NCBI GenBank assembly: GCA_964616395.1
Contig: CAZTUT010000013.1
Location: 1 to 34,897, forward strand
DNA from: JALHMQ01 sp964616395
Lineage (GTDB): Bacteria > Pseudomonadota > Gammaproteobacteria > Burkholderiales > Burkholderiaceae_F
Direction: 5' to 3'
DNA length: 34,897 bases
The translations under genes were made by a program, and so were the position numbers. Below are positions 16,758 to 25,000 of the stretch, piece by piece. Every line of letters begins with the position of its first letter. Positions within the stretch are counted from its first letter, which is position 1. The notes under the pieces are model-generated. The model saw only the letters and a program-made list of their open reading frames with translations, did not search any database and had not been told where the DNA came from.

Positions 16758-17807
16758 TCAGAGCGGCTGCAGCATCTGCGGCTGCGGGTCGTCGAGCCAG
16801 GCCATGATCTCGTCGGCCATCCGGTCGCACTCGGCGATCGCGCGGCGCCAGTCGCGCTGCCGGCCGGCGTTGTCGGCGCCATAGCGCAGGAAGTCGTTGC
16901 GGTCGGGCAGCTTGCCGTTGGGCAGCCGTGCCAGCAGCGCCGGCGAGGGCGCGATCAGCAGCACGTTGTCGAGCCAGGGGTCGCCGCGCCGATGCCGGCG
17001 CCACGGCAGCAGCTTGTCGAGCCAGCCAGGCGTGACGCGTGGCGCGAAGTGCGGATAGAGCACGATGCCGTCGAGCGTGGCGTACGGCAGCCGCAGGTGG
17101 TAGTCGATCAGGCCGCCATCCCAGTACTCGCCGGCGGGCGCGCCAGCCGGAGCGGTGATCGGATCGCAGATCAGCGGGATCGAGCCCGACGCGAGCAGCG
17201 CGTCTTCGGCATTGGCGTCGGTCAGGTCGATGCTTGTCAGGCCGAAGGCGTCGAACGGCGCGCTCAGCAGGCGCGAGTCTCCGACGCCGAAGATCACCCG
17301 CTCCATGTGCACGGCCAGGCGGTCGCGATGCGCGAGGTTGGCCAGCGCGGCGCGCGCGAACGCCGCGCGCGATCGGCGCCCGGCCAACGGACCGCGCGAG
17401 CGCGCGGTGATCGCACGCACCACGGCGCCCGGTTGCAGCGAGCCGAGCCCGTCGCCCAGCGCGGCCTGCGCCAGCTTGCGGCACTCGGCGCTGACGAGCG
17501 CAGACGGTGGCTCGGCCGGATAGGTCTGCGACACATAGGCATCGGCCAGACGGTGCAGTGCGCGCGTGGGGTTGCGCTGCGCCGAGGCCATCATCCGCCA
17601 CGCGCCGATCGATGCGCCGATCCGCTCGGGCTGCGCCGGGCCCAGCCAGCCGCCAAACAGTTGCACGTCGAGCGGGATCAGCGCCAGCCCCTTGGGGCCG
17701 CCGGCAGCTGCCGGAATGCAGGCCACGTGCTCGGGCGCCAGGCCGCGCTCGCGTATCCAGCGCGCGGCGCGCGGGCCGGCGTGGAGGGTAAAGCTTGCGT
17801 CGCTCAC
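16758..17807 (-). CDS. Patatin-like phospholipase family protein
   Basis: The 349-residue protein shows patatin features: a glycine-rich oxyanion segment (AAAGGPKG, about 33-40), the nucleophile elbow G-A-S-I-G (GxSxG) in ERIGASIGAWRMM, and the catalytic Asp motif DGG in EYWDGGLIDYHLRLP. These give the Ser-Asp dyad expected of a lipid acyl hydrolase. There is no signal peptide, so it is probably cytosolic or peripheral. The substrate cannot be told. It starts with GTG at 17807 overlapping the pth stop by four bases (GTGA), so it is translationally coupled to pth, between pth and ychF, which more often adjoin. Confidence 0.85.
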   Translation of the reverse strand: MSDASFTLHAGPRAARWIRERGLAPEHVACIPAAAGGPKGLALIPLDVQLFGGWLGPAQPERIGASIGAWRMMASAQRNPTRALHRLADAYVSQTYPAEPPSALVSAECRKLAQAALGDGLGSLQPGAVVRAITARSRGPLAGRRSRAAFARAALANLAHRDRLAVHMERVIFGVGDSRLLSAPFDAFGLTSIDLTDANAEDALLASGSIPLICDPITAPAGAPAGEYWDGGLIDYHLRLPYATLDGIVLYPHFAPRVTPGWLDKLLPWRRHRRGDPWLDNVLLIAPSPALLARLPNGKLPDRNDFLRYGADNAGRQRDWRRAIAECDRMADEIMAWLDDPQPQMLQPL

Positions 17808-18520
17808 GGCGTGCGCGGCGGTACCGGCTTGCCGGCCCCGGTTGCCGCGGTGGCCTGCGCGGACCCGGCCGGTGGCGTCGATTGCGATGCGGCTGCTGCG
17901 GCCGGCGATGCAGGCGGCGGCACGGCCTTGGGTTGCGCGTGCAGCTTCAGCATTGCCCGCTCGAACTGGCCCTGCACCAGCGAGGGCAGCACATCGAGCG
18001 CGCGGTCGAGCGCGGCGTCGATCTGCTGCTGGTGCTCGCGGCTCGGTGGATGCAGCACGAAGTCGGCCACCTCCTGCGTCATCTGCAGGCTGCGCGGATG
18101 GCCGATGCCCAGCCGCAGGCGCCAGAAGTCCGCGGTGGAAAGCTTGGCCTGGATATCGCGCAGGCCGTTGTGGCCCGCGTGGCCACCGCCGCGCTTGAGC
18201 TTGACCGCGCCCGGCGGCAGGTCGAGCTCGTCGTGCGCGACCAGGATCTGCGTCGGCAGGATCTTGAAGTACAGCGCAAGCGCGACCACCGCCTGCCCCG
18301 AGCGGTTCATGTAGGTTGAGGGCTTGAGCAGCCAGAGCTCGCCGTCGTGGCTGCGAATGCGCGCGACCTCGCCGTGGAACTTGCGCTCCTCGGAAAAGTG
18401 CGCGCCGGCCTTGCGCGCGATCGCATCGACCAGCCAGAAGCCGGCGTTGTGGCGCGTGCGCTCGTACTCGGCGCCCACGTTGCCGAGGCCGACGATCAGG
18501 CGGATGGCGGAGTCGCTCAC
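17804..18520 (-). CDS. pth: Peptidyl-tRNA hydrolase Pth with Ala/Pro-rich C-terminal tail
   Basis: Pth cleaves peptidyl-tRNAs released from stalled ribosomes and recycles the tRNA. The 238-residue product contains IVGLGNVGAEYERTRHNAGFW with the catalytic His, the substrate-binding KPSTYMNRSGQAV, the catalytic Asp region VAHDELDLPPG, and RGGGHAGHNGLRDI. The core ends near residue 195 and is followed by about 45 residues rich in Ala, Pro, Ser and Thr, which look disordered and are not part of the usual enzyme. The start is GTG at 18520. It follows rplY after a terminator (18557-18591), and the patatin gene overlaps its stop. Confidence 0.96.
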   Translation of the reverse strand: MSDSAIRLIVGLGNVGAEYERTRHNAGFWLVDAIARKAGAHFSEERKFHGEVARIRSHDGELWLLKPSTYMNRSGQAVVALALYFKILPTQILVAHDELDLPPGAVKLKRGGGHAGHNGLRDIQAKLSTADFWRLRLGIGHPRSLQMTQEVADFVLHPPSREHQQQIDAALDRALDVLPSLVQGQFERAMLKLHAQPKAVPPPASPAAAAASQSTPPAGSAQATAATGAGKPVPPRTP

Positions 18521-18556
18521 CAGATGTCTCTCACCGCGTCAGGTCGCGTGCCGCAA

Positions 18557-18591
18557 GAAAACGGCCCGCCCGTGTTGCCACCGGCGGGCCG
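18557..18591 (-). terminator. Rho-independent terminator after rplY
   Basis: On the minus strand, arms CGGCCCGCC and GGCGGGCCG (18583-18591 and 18562-18570) form a perfect 9-bp stem with a 12-base loop, followed by TTTTC (18561-18557). It lies about 30 bases after the rplY stop, and separates prs-rplY from pth. Confidence 0.8.
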
Positions 18592-18621
18592 CATCGTGCG
18601 GGCAGAAGCCGCGGCCGTTGG

Positions 18622-19302
18622 TTACTTCTTCTTGTCGCCGCCCTTGGCAGCCGGTGCAGCGGCCTTGGCGGCCGGCGGCGCCTTCTGCGCGGTGGCCGGT
18701 ACATCGGCCGAGGCGGGTGCGGCCGATTCCTCTTCGCTGGCGCCGCCCTTGGTCGTGACCGTGACCACCGCCGGGTTCTCCTTGCCCTTGAGCACCGGCT
18801 TCACGCCGGCCGGCATCTTCAGGTCGAGCACCTTGATCACGTCGGTGGACTTCAGACCCGACAGGTCGACCTCGATGTACTCGGGCAGGTCCTTGGGCAG
18901 GCAGGCGATGTCGACTTCCGACATCACGTGGCTGACCATCGCCGCCGACAGCTTGACCGCCGGCGAGTTCTCCTGGCCGGTGAAGTGCAGCGGCACGCGC
19001 ATGTGGATCGGCTGGTCCTCGGCCACGCGCTGGAAGTCGATGTGCAGCACCTGCTGCTTGTACGGGTGCATCTGGTAGGTGCGCAGCAGCACGCGCTCGG
19101 CCTTGCCGTCGAGTTCCATGTCGAGGATCGACGCGTGGAACTTCTCCTTGCGCAGCGCGTGGAACAGCGGGTTGTGGTCGAGCTCGATCATCGCCGGCTC
19201 GCCCTTGCCGCCGTAGATGATGCCGGGGACCTTGTCGGCCAGGCGCAGGCGGCGGCTCGCACTCGTGCCCTGCGCATTACGTGAGGTTGCAACAACTTTC
19301 AT
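18622..19302 (-). CDS. rplY: 50S ribosomal protein L25 (Ctc form)
   Basis: L25 binds 5S rRNA in the large ribosomal subunit. The 226-residue product has the L25 domain (MKVVATSRNAQGTSASRRLR, PGIIYGG, HIDFQRV) and the C-terminal Ctc/TL5 domain (VPLHFTGQENSPAVKLSAAMVSHV, PEYIEVDLSGL), ending in an Ala/Pro/Lys-rich tail of about 40 residues that finishes KKK. The longer Ctc form is usual in betaproteobacteria. The ATG at 19302 is preceded by GGAG at seven bases. It follows prs, with a hairpin in the 159-base gap, and is closed by a strong terminator. Confidence 0.97.
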   Translation of the reverse strand: MKVVATSRNAQGTSASRRLRLADKVPGIIYGGKGEPAMIELDHNPLFHALRKEKFHASILDMELDGKAERVLLRTYQMHPYKQQVLHIDFQRVAEDQPIHMRVPLHFTGQENSPAVKLSAAMVSHVMSEVDIACLPKDLPEYIEVDLSGLKSTDVIKVLDLKMPAGVKPVLKGKENPAVVTVTTKGGASEEESAAPASADVPATAQKAPPAAKAAAPAAKGGDKKK

Positions 19303-19381
19303 TTCAGACTCCAGTTGACACAGCGGGCCGCGACCAGCCACGACTGCGGGTTGCCGGGGTGGCGGTTGCCGCCCCGTTGTG

Positions 19382-19406
19382 GATGTCCGGACCAGGCCCG
19401 GACATC
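19382..19406 (-). promoter_or_regulatory. Intercistronic hairpin between prs and rplY
   Basis: GATGTCCGG (19382-19390), seven bases, CCGGACATC (19398-19406): a perfect 9-bp stem 55 bases after the prs stop and 80 bases before the rplY ATG. It has no T-tract, so it is more likely an RNA stability or partial attenuation element, or an operator, than a strong terminator. Confidence 0.5.
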
Positions 19407-19461
19407 GGATGCTGCCTCGGCAACGCGCCGGCCGTGCCGGACGTTACCGTCGAACCCTGCG

Positions 19462-20421
19462 CTACTCGATGAACAGCGACGACACCGAGTCCTCGCGCGA
19501 GATGCGCGAAATGGTCTCGCCCAGCAGTGCCGCGCACGACAACTGCCGGATCTTCGGGCACTTGGCCGCGTCTTCGCGCAGCGGAATGGTGTCGAGCACG
19601 ACCACCTGATCGAGCACCGAATTCATGATCCGCTCGACCGCCTTGCCCGACAGCACCGGGTGCGTGCAGTACGCCATCACGCTGCGCGCGCCGTGATCGC
19701 GTAGCGCGGCGGCGGCATGGCACAGCGTGTTGGCGGTGTCGATCATGTCGTCCATGATCACGCAGGTGCGGTCCCTGACGTCGCCGATGATGTGCATGAC
19801 CTCGGCCACGTTGGCGCGCGGGCGACGCTTGTCGATGATCGCCAGGTCGGCGTCCATCCGCTTGGCCAGCGCGCGCGCGCGCACCACGCCACCGACGTCG
19901 GGCGACACCACCATCAGGTTGTCGTAGCTGTTCTTCCACAGATCGCCGAGCAGGATCGGGCTGGCGTAGATGTTGTCGACCGGGATGTCGAAGAAGCCCT
20001 GGATCTGGTCGGCGTGCAGGTCCATCACCAGCAGCCGGCTGACGCCGGCGACCTGCAGCATGTTGGCCACGACCTTGGCGCTGATGGCCACGCGCGCGCT
20101 GCGCGGTCGGCGGTCCTGGCGCGCGTAGCCAAAGTAGGGAATCGCGGCGGTGATGCGTCCGGCCGAGGCGCGCTTGAGCGCATCGACCATGATCATCAGT
20201 TCCATCAGGTTGTCGTTGGTCGGCTGGCAGGTCGGCTGCAGCACGAAGATGTCCTTGCCGCGGACGTTCTCGTTGATCTCGACCATCACCTCGCCGTCGG
20301 AAAAGCGGGCGACGGTGGCACGACCCAGCGGGATGTTCAGGTGATGAACGACCGCCTGCGCGAGTTTGGGATTCGCGTTGCCCGCGAACACCATCAGGTT
20401 GTCCGGAACCATGCCAGCCAT
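19462..20421 (-). CDS. prs: Ribose-phosphate pyrophosphokinase Prs
   Basis: Prs makes PRPP from ribose 5-phosphate and ATP, feeding purine, pyrimidine, histidine, tryptophan and NAD synthesis. The 319-residue protein has NLMVFAGNANPKLAQ at the start, the ATP-binding FGYARQDRRPRSA, the metal-binding DLHADQIQGFFDIPVDN, the flexible-loop IDKRRPRANVAEV, and the PRPP-binding motif VIMDDMIDTANTL. Length is standard. The start at 20421 (MAGMVPDN) has a second ATG three codons in as an alternative. It lies downstream of tRNA-Gln, behind that tRNA's terminator, and before rplY: a conserved order. Confidence 0.98.
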   Translation of the reverse strand: MAGMVPDNLMVFAGNANPKLAQAVVHHLNIPLGRATVARFSDGEVMVEINENVRGKDIFVLQPTCQPTNDNLMELMIMVDALKRASAGRITAAIPYFGYARQDRRPRSARVAISAKVVANMLQVAGVSRLLVMDLHADQIQGFFDIPVDNIYASPILLGDLWKNSYDNLMVVSPDVGGVVRARALAKRMDADLAIIDKRRPRANVAEVMHIIGDVRDRTCVIMDDMIDTANTLCHAAAALRDHGARSVMAYCTHPVLSGKAVERIMNSVLDQVVVLDTIPLREDAAKCPKIRQLSCAALLGETISRISREDSVSSLFIE

Positions 20422-20511
20422 GCGATCACCTGAGAGCGACGGCGGCCCGTCGCCTGTCCGACCGTTGAGGAACCCGGCCTCGCGCCGCCGACCGATCGCG
20501 GCGCGGGCCGT

Positions 20512-20563
20512 TCATAAACAAACACGCCGGAAGCGGGCATCTTGCGGATGCGCGCTTCCGGCG
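20512..20563 (-). terminator. Rho-independent terminator after tRNA-Gln
   Basis: On the minus strand, CGCCGGAAGCG (complement of 20553-20563) pairs perfectly with CGCTTCCGGCG (complement of 20525-20535), with a further inner GCATC/GATGC stem. It is followed by the T-rich run TGTTTGTTT (20524-20516). It starts 12 bases after the tRNA, so the tRNA transcript ends here and prs needs its own promoter or readthrough. Confidence 0.8.
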
Positions 20564-20575
20564 GGCTCAAGACAA

Positions 20576-20652
20576 TGGCTGGGGAGGAAGGATTCGAACC
20601 CTCGTATGGCGGAATCAAAATCCGCTGCCTTAACCAGCTTGGCGACTCCCCA
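20576..20652 (-). tRNA. tRNA-Gln (anticodon UUG)
   Basis: A 77-base tRNA on the minus strand. The 7-bp acceptor stem is TGGGGAG with CTCCCCA, then discriminator G and an encoded CCA (20578-20576). The D arm follows (GCCAAGCTGGTTAAGGC). The anticodon arm has stem GCGGA/TCCGC around loop TTTTGAT with anticodon TTG. The T arm is GAGGG-TTCGAAT-CCTTC. UUG reads CAA, glutamine. It lies between ispE and prs, a position conserved in betaproteobacteria, and has its own terminator. Confidence 0.97.
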
Positions 20653-20718
20653 GCGCGAAACCTGTACTGCGTGCTGTTGTGGTGCGGCCTGACGCGAAAT
20701 GCGCGGCAGGCAGGCTGG

Positions 20719-21606
20719 TCACCACGCCGCAAGCGGATGCTCGTCGAGTCCCGGCACCACCCAGCCAGACCAGCCGGCAGGCAATGCAGCAACTGCGACG
20801 CGCGCTTGCGCTTCGGTGTCGAACGGTGCAAACACCGCTGAACCGGAGCCGGTCATCCGGGCCTCGCCGAAAGCAGACAAGTGCTCGATCGCGGCCTGAA
20901 CTTCCGGCGCTCGGCGCATGGCGACCGGCTGCAGGTCGTTGGTGCCGAAAAGCGCGCGCGCTGCCGTGGCGGAACTGCTGCGACGGGCTTCCTGCGCTGC
21001 GGAAAAGACCGCGATTGTGGTCAGTTTCGTATCCCGTGTCAAACCGGGGTCATTGAAAATTTCTGCCGTTGAAACATGCACTTGGGGATGAATCACTGCG
21101 TACCACGCAGGTGCGACGGCCACCGGCGTCAGGCGCTCGCCGATGCCTTCGACGAACGCCGGCCCGGACCCGAGGAAGAACGGCACGTCGGCGCCGAGCC
21201 GCGTGGCAAGCGCCCGCAGGCGATCGCGCGGCCAGTCGAGGTCCCACAGCCGGTTCAGCGCAAGCAGCGTGGTGGCGGCATCGGAGGAGCCGCCGCCCAT
21301 GCCGCTGCCGGCCGGGATGCGCTTGTCGACATGGATGTTCGCGCCAAGGGGTGTGCCGCTGGCCTGCTGCAGCAGCCGCGCCGCGCGCACGCACAGGTCA
21401 GCCGCCGGATCGCCGATGACGTCACCGCTGCGTTCGATGCGGCCTTCGTCGTTCGAGGTGAAGTCGAGCGTGTCGGCCAGCCCGATCGGCACGAACACCG
21501 ACTGCAGCAGGTGATAGCCGTCATCGCGCCGGCTGTTGATGTGCAGGAACAGATTGAGCTTGGCCGGGGCGGGCAGGCCGAGGAACAGGCGCGGGTGGCG
21601 TGACAT
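20719..21606 (-). CDS. ispE: 4-diphosphocytidyl-2-C-methyl-D-erythritol kinase IspE
   Basis: IspE is a GHMP kinase that phosphorylates CDP-methylerythritol in the MEP pathway of isoprenoid synthesis. The 295-residue product shows the family start PAPAKLNLFLHINSRRDDGYHLL with the catalytic Lys, the ATP-binding loop PAGSGMGGGSSDAATTL, GADVPFFL with the catalytic Asp, and the C-terminal GHMP motif RMTGSGSAVFA. Length is normal. It starts with ATG at 21606, 42 bases after the methyltransferase gene, and is followed 66 bases later by tRNA-Gln. In related genomes lolB normally directly precedes ispE. Confidence 0.97.
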   Translation of the reverse strand: MSRHPRLFLGLPAPAKLNLFLHINSRRDDGYHLLQSVFVPIGLADTLDFTSNDEGRIERSGDVIGDPAADLCVRAARLLQQASGTPLGANIHVDKRIPAGSGMGGGSSDAATTLLALNRLWDLDWPRDRLRALATRLGADVPFFLGSGPAFVEGIGERLTPVAVAPAWYAVIHPQVHVSTAEIFNDPGLTRDTKLTTIAVFSAAQEARRSSSATAARALFGTNDLQPVAMRRAPEVQAAIEHLSAFGEARMTGSGSAVFAPFDTEAQARVAVAALPAGWSGWVVPGLDEHPLAAW

Positions 21607-21648
21607 CGTGCGCAGGGGGCTGGGCCTGACGGCGGGATCTGCCCGGTT

Positions 21649-22263
21649 TCAGGGCTTCAGACCCGCCGGGGGCTTCGCGGGTACGGTCCAGAAGTAGACG
21701 GTCGCGTTGGCCATCTCGCGCCGCGCCTGCGGCGCCCAGTCGCCCATGTCGAAGTCGTGCGAGACGATCCGCGTGCCGGGCTTCAATTCCTTGAAGATGC
21801 GTGGTCGCAACTTCAGGTTGACGCTGGGCAACAGATACATCGTGACCACGGTGGCGCGAGAGAAGTCGAACTCGAACACATCGCCGACCTCGAACCGCAC
21901 CTTGGCTTCAATGGCCGGCCCGGCGGCGCGGGCGGCCGCGCGCGCCTCGCGCACACGCTGCGGATTCAGGTCCACGCCCACCCCGCGCGCGCCGAAGCGC
22001 TGCGCGGCACGGATCACGATCCGGCCGTCGCCGCAACCGAGGTCGTACACCAGGTCGGCCGCGGTCACCCGGGCCATGTCGAGCATCGTGTCGACCACCT
22101 CCATGGGTGTGGGCACGAACGGCACGTCGAGTGCGCGTGGCAACTCGGGGTTGCCTTCCTCGGGTGATTTCGACGCGGCGAGGCTCGCGGCAGGCGCCAG
22201 CGCGGCGGCCAGCAGCAGACGGCGGCGCGGTGCGGCGGTGAATGCAATGGGCTCGACAGGCAT
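21649..22263 (-). CDS. SAM-dependent methyltransferase with N-terminal signal sequence
   Basis: The 204-residue protein has a class I methyltransferase fold: motif I VYDLGCGDGRIVIRAAQ (from about residue 70), the acidic residue ending the second strand in GVGVDLNPQRV, and a following VRFEVGDVFEF. Ahead of it lies PRRRLLLAAALAPAASLAAS (about residues 12-31), a good signal peptide with an arginine cluster resembling a Tat motif (R-R-x-L-L). Export would be odd because S-adenosylmethionine is cytosolic; the segment might instead be a membrane anchor, or the true start may be later, although no internal ATG precedes motif I except M54 and M60. The substrate is unknown. It is inserted between lolB and ispE in one apparent transcription unit. 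Confidence 0.8.
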   Translation of the reverse strand: MPVEPIAFTAAPRRRLLLAAALAPAASLAASKSPEEGNPELPRALDVPFVPTPMEVVDTMLDMARVTAADLVYDLGCGDGRIVIRAAQRFGARGVGVDLNPQRVREARAAARAAGPAIEAKVRFEVGDVFEFDFSRATVVTMYLLPSVNLKLRPRIFKELKPGTRIVSHDFDMGDWAPQARREMANATVYFWTVPAKPPAGLKP

Positions 22264-22315
22264 GGGCGTCTCCGTGTGCGCGGTCGGTACGTCGGTCGGG
22301 TGGCCCGGGTGAGCC

Positions 22316-22933
22316 TCAGGAGCCGGCGGACGGATCGTCGATCAGCAGCCGCAGCGTAATCGCGGGCGCGGCTGCTGCGAAGTCGCGCGCCGGCTGCGCC
22401 GGTCGCGTGAAGGTCAGCTGGCGCGGCTGCCCGGACGCAAACCGCTCGCCGATCTCGATGCGCCAGCCGTTCTGGGTAAACGCGCGCGGCGGATCGAGGC
22501 CGTCGGTCTGGGCAGTGCTGCCGGGCGCGGGCCGGCCGGTGACCCAGTCCGCCATGCCGTCCACGGGTAGCGGCCAGCCCAGCAGCGCCTCGGTCAACGC
22601 GGCGCCATCGGTGCCGCGACGCTCTTCCGGACCGCTGGCGCCGTTGATCCGCAGCAGCACACCTTCCGGGCCGCGTTCGATGCGCGCCAGCGTGCTGCCC
22701 AGCGGCGTGGCCAGATCGAGCACGGCACGCGCGCCGCGGATGCTCAGCGTGAATCGCCCGGAGGCGCTGTCGCGTTGCCCGTCGAGCGCGACAACCACCG
22801 AAAAGCGCCCGGCATGCACGCGATCGGGCGCGGCTGGGGGTGGCAGCGTCGCGCAGCCGACCAGGGCAATGCTCGCTGCGCACGCCGCCGCCCGCGCAAG
22901 CAGCGCGCGCCGGCGGTCATCGGGGCAGGTCAT
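22316..22933 (-). CDS. lolB: Outer membrane lipoprotein LolB
   Basis: LolB receives lipoproteins from the periplasmic carrier LolA and inserts them in the outer membrane. The 205-residue product has a signal peptide with lipobox LVGC (Cys about residue 27), then the LolB domain (GRFSVVVALDGQRDSASGRFTLSI, ARAVLDLATPLGSTLARIE, LTEALLGWPLPVDGMADWVTGRPAPG). Identity rests on this pattern and on the conserved position between a TPR protein and ispE. The start is ATG at 22933. Spacing is 64 bases from the upstream gene and 52 to the next, so the run is probably co-transcribed. Confidence 0.9.
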   Translation of the reverse strand: MTCPDDRRRALLARAAACAASIALVGCATLPPPAAPDRVHAGRFSVVVALDGQRDSASGRFTLSIRGARAVLDLATPLGSTLARIERGPEGVLLRINGASGPEERRGTDGAALTEALLGWPLPVDGMADWVTGRPAPGSTAQTDGLDPPRAFTQNGWRIEIGERFASGQPRQLTFTRPAQPARDFAAAAPAITLRLLIDDPSAGS

Positions 22934-22997
22934 GGGCGGCAGATCCGTGGCGCGTTGAGAGTGACGCTACGCAAGGCTGCGGGGCTGCCGTCGCTGC

Positions 22998-24824
22998 TCA
23001 GAGCCGAACCTTCAGGCGCTTCAGCGTGGACACCAGCGCCTCGTTGTCGGGCTCGACCGCCTGCGACTCGCGCCAGATGCGGCGTGCGTTGTCGCGCTCG
23101 CCCAGCAGCCACAGCGTCTCGCCCAGATGGGCACCGACCTCGGCGTGTGGCCGCAGCGCCCACGCGCGTTCGAGGTAAGACCGTGCCTTGGCCAGATTGC
23201 CCATGCGGAACTGCACCCAGCCCATCGAGTCGAGGATGTAGGCGTCTTCCGGCGCCAGCTTGAGCGCCTGCGCGATCAGCGTCTCGGCCTCCTTCAGCCG
23301 CACATTGCGTTCGGCCAGCGAATAGCCCAGCGCGTTGTACGCATGCGGCTCATCGGGCTTGAGCTTGATCGTGCGCCGCAGGTAGCCCTCCATCAGGTCG
23401 AACTGCTTGAGCTTCTCGGCGATCAGCGCAGCGTCGTACAGCAGCGCGCTGCTGTCGGGCGCGTCCATCAGCGCTTCCTGCAGCAGGGCGAGCGCCTCCT
23501 TGTTGCGGCCGGCCTCGCGCAGCAGTTGCGCCTCGGTCTGCAGAAGTTGCTCGCGTTCGGCGTTGCTGCTGGCGCTCACCTCGGCAAGCAGGCGTCGACC
23601 TTCATCGACGCGCTTGAGCTTGCCCAGCACCAGCGCCTTGCGCTGGCGCGCCATCAGCAGTTGGTCCGGGCTGTCCACCCGGTCGAGCCAGCGCAGCGCT
23701 TCGTCGTACTTGCGCTCGTCCTCAGCCAGCCGCGCCAGATTCAGATAAGCGGCGTCGGGGTCGCGTGCATCAGGCTTGCCTTCAGTCGCTTCTGCCAGCG
23801 TCGCGTAGCGCTCCAGATGGCGGCGGGCGTCGGCGCGCGTGGCGGGGTGATCCATCGAAAGCACGCCAGCGGCGAACAGCGCATCGAGGTTGTCGGGGTC
23901 CTGCGCAAGCACGGTGGCGAACTGCTGGCGGGACTGCTCGCCCTTGTTGTCCGCGAGCAGCAGCCGCGCGTAGGCCAGGCGAGCGTCGCGCGCCTGCGGA
24001 TGGTCGCGCACGAATCCGGCCAGCAGATCGAGTGCTTCGGCGCGGCCGGCCGCATTGCCCCCGGCGGCGGCCAGTTGCGCGGCAATCAGCGCCGCGCGCT
24101 CGAACGTCGGCCGGGCCTTGAGCGCAGCGCGCGCCTCGGCGATCGCGCGCTCGCTCTGTCCGGCCGCGTGCGCGCCGGCGGCCGTCACCAGCATCACGTC
24201 CGGGCCAATGACTGGATCGTCGCGGTAGGGCGCGGCCAGCCGGGTCAGCAAGGCCAGTGCGGCCTGGCGATCAGGCGCACGGGCCAGGATGCGCTGGGTC
24301 TGCTGCAGTTCGGCAAGCGGTGTGGCGGATGCCTTGATCTGCTGCTCGAAGACGGCTGCTGCCTCGTCGTTACGGCCGGCGGCGATCAGCAGCACCGCGT
24401 GCGTCTGCAGCGCTTCAGCCGAGGTCGGTGCCAGCTCGCGCCATAGGCGGGCGGCGGCAATGGCCTCGCTGCTGGCGCGTGCGCCGAGCGCGACTTCGGT
24501 CGCCCGGCGCGCCAGTCGCGGATCGCGTGTCTGACGCGCGGCGTCCAGGTAGATCGTGTAGGCGGTGCCGGGGTCGCCGCGCTGCAGCGCCGTCTCCGCG
24601 GCCATCAGCTTGAACAGCAATTCACTGCTCAGGTCGACCTGCGGCAGGCCCTCGCTGGTCGCAGCGCCGCCGGTCGGTGGGGTCTGGGCCGGCGCCTGCG
24701 CCAGCGCCGGCGTGGTGGCGCAACCTACAATCGCAGCCAATACCAGCAGCACGGGGCCGCAGCGATGCGTCCGTGAGCAAAGCCGGAACGTTGTCGGGGC
24801 GCGGCGCGTAATCAGTCTCTTCAT
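22998..24824 (-). CDS. Tetratricopeptide repeat protein, exported
   Basis: The 608-residue protein has an N-terminal signal sequence ending VLAAIVGCATTPALA, which fits either a lipobox (IVGC) or ordinary signal-peptidase cleavage at ALA. The remainder is helical with many TPR-like repeats; the clearest are in the C-terminal third (KPDEPHAYNALGYSLAERNVRLKEAETLI and APEDAYILDSMGWVQFRMGNLAKARSYLERA). TPRs are protein-binding scaffolds; the partner is unknown. A TPR protein directly before lolB is typical of betaproteobacteria. The ATG at 24824 has AGGA nearby (GAAGGATCCG); a GTG at 24836 would add four residues. It is divergent from mutM across 176 bases. Confidence 0.9.
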   Translation of the reverse strand: MKRLITRRAPTTFRLCSRTHRCGPVLLVLAAIVGCATTPALAQAPAQTPPTGGAATSEGLPQVDLSSELLFKLMAAETALQRGDPGTAYTIYLDAARQTRDPRLARRATEVALGARASSEAIAAARLWRELAPTSAEALQTHAVLLIAAGRNDEAAAVFEQQIKASATPLAELQQTQRILARAPDRQAALALLTRLAAPYRDDPVIGPDVMLVTAAGAHAAGQSERAIAEARAALKARPTFERAALIAAQLAAAGGNAAGRAEALDLLAGFVRDHPQARDARLAYARLLLADNKGEQSRQQFATVLAQDPDNLDALFAAGVLSMDHPATRADARRHLERYATLAEATEGKPDARDPDAAYLNLARLAEDERKYDEALRWLDRVDSPDQLLMARQRKALVLGKLKRVDEGRRLLAEVSASSNAEREQLLQTEAQLLREAGRNKEALALLQEALMDAPDSSALLYDAALIAEKLKQFDLMEGYLRRTIKLKPDEPHAYNALGYSLAERNVRLKEAETLIAQALKLAPEDAYILDSMGWVQFRMGNLAKARSYLERAWALRPHAEVGAHLGETLWLLGERDNARRIWRESQAVEPDNEALVSTLKRLKVRL

Positions 24825-25000
24825 CGGATCCTTCACTGCCCCGTCATTGGGGCGTCAGCGGGCGACACGTGAACCGGCACCTTGTTTCGTTACTGCGGGG
24901 CAGTCCAACTGCAGCATGCCCCGAACCGGTATCCCCGGTCCCTGCCTTCCGCCCGCCTGCGCGGCGAGTGTAGTCGGCACCATCCTCAGACAGCACATCG

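Noticed and set aside
15531..18314. A 927-codon open frame on the plus strand opposite ychF, the patatin gene and pth
   Set aside because: It lies antisense to three well-identified genes. Its composition is what the reverse strand of GC-rich coding DNA gives, and it shows no domain.
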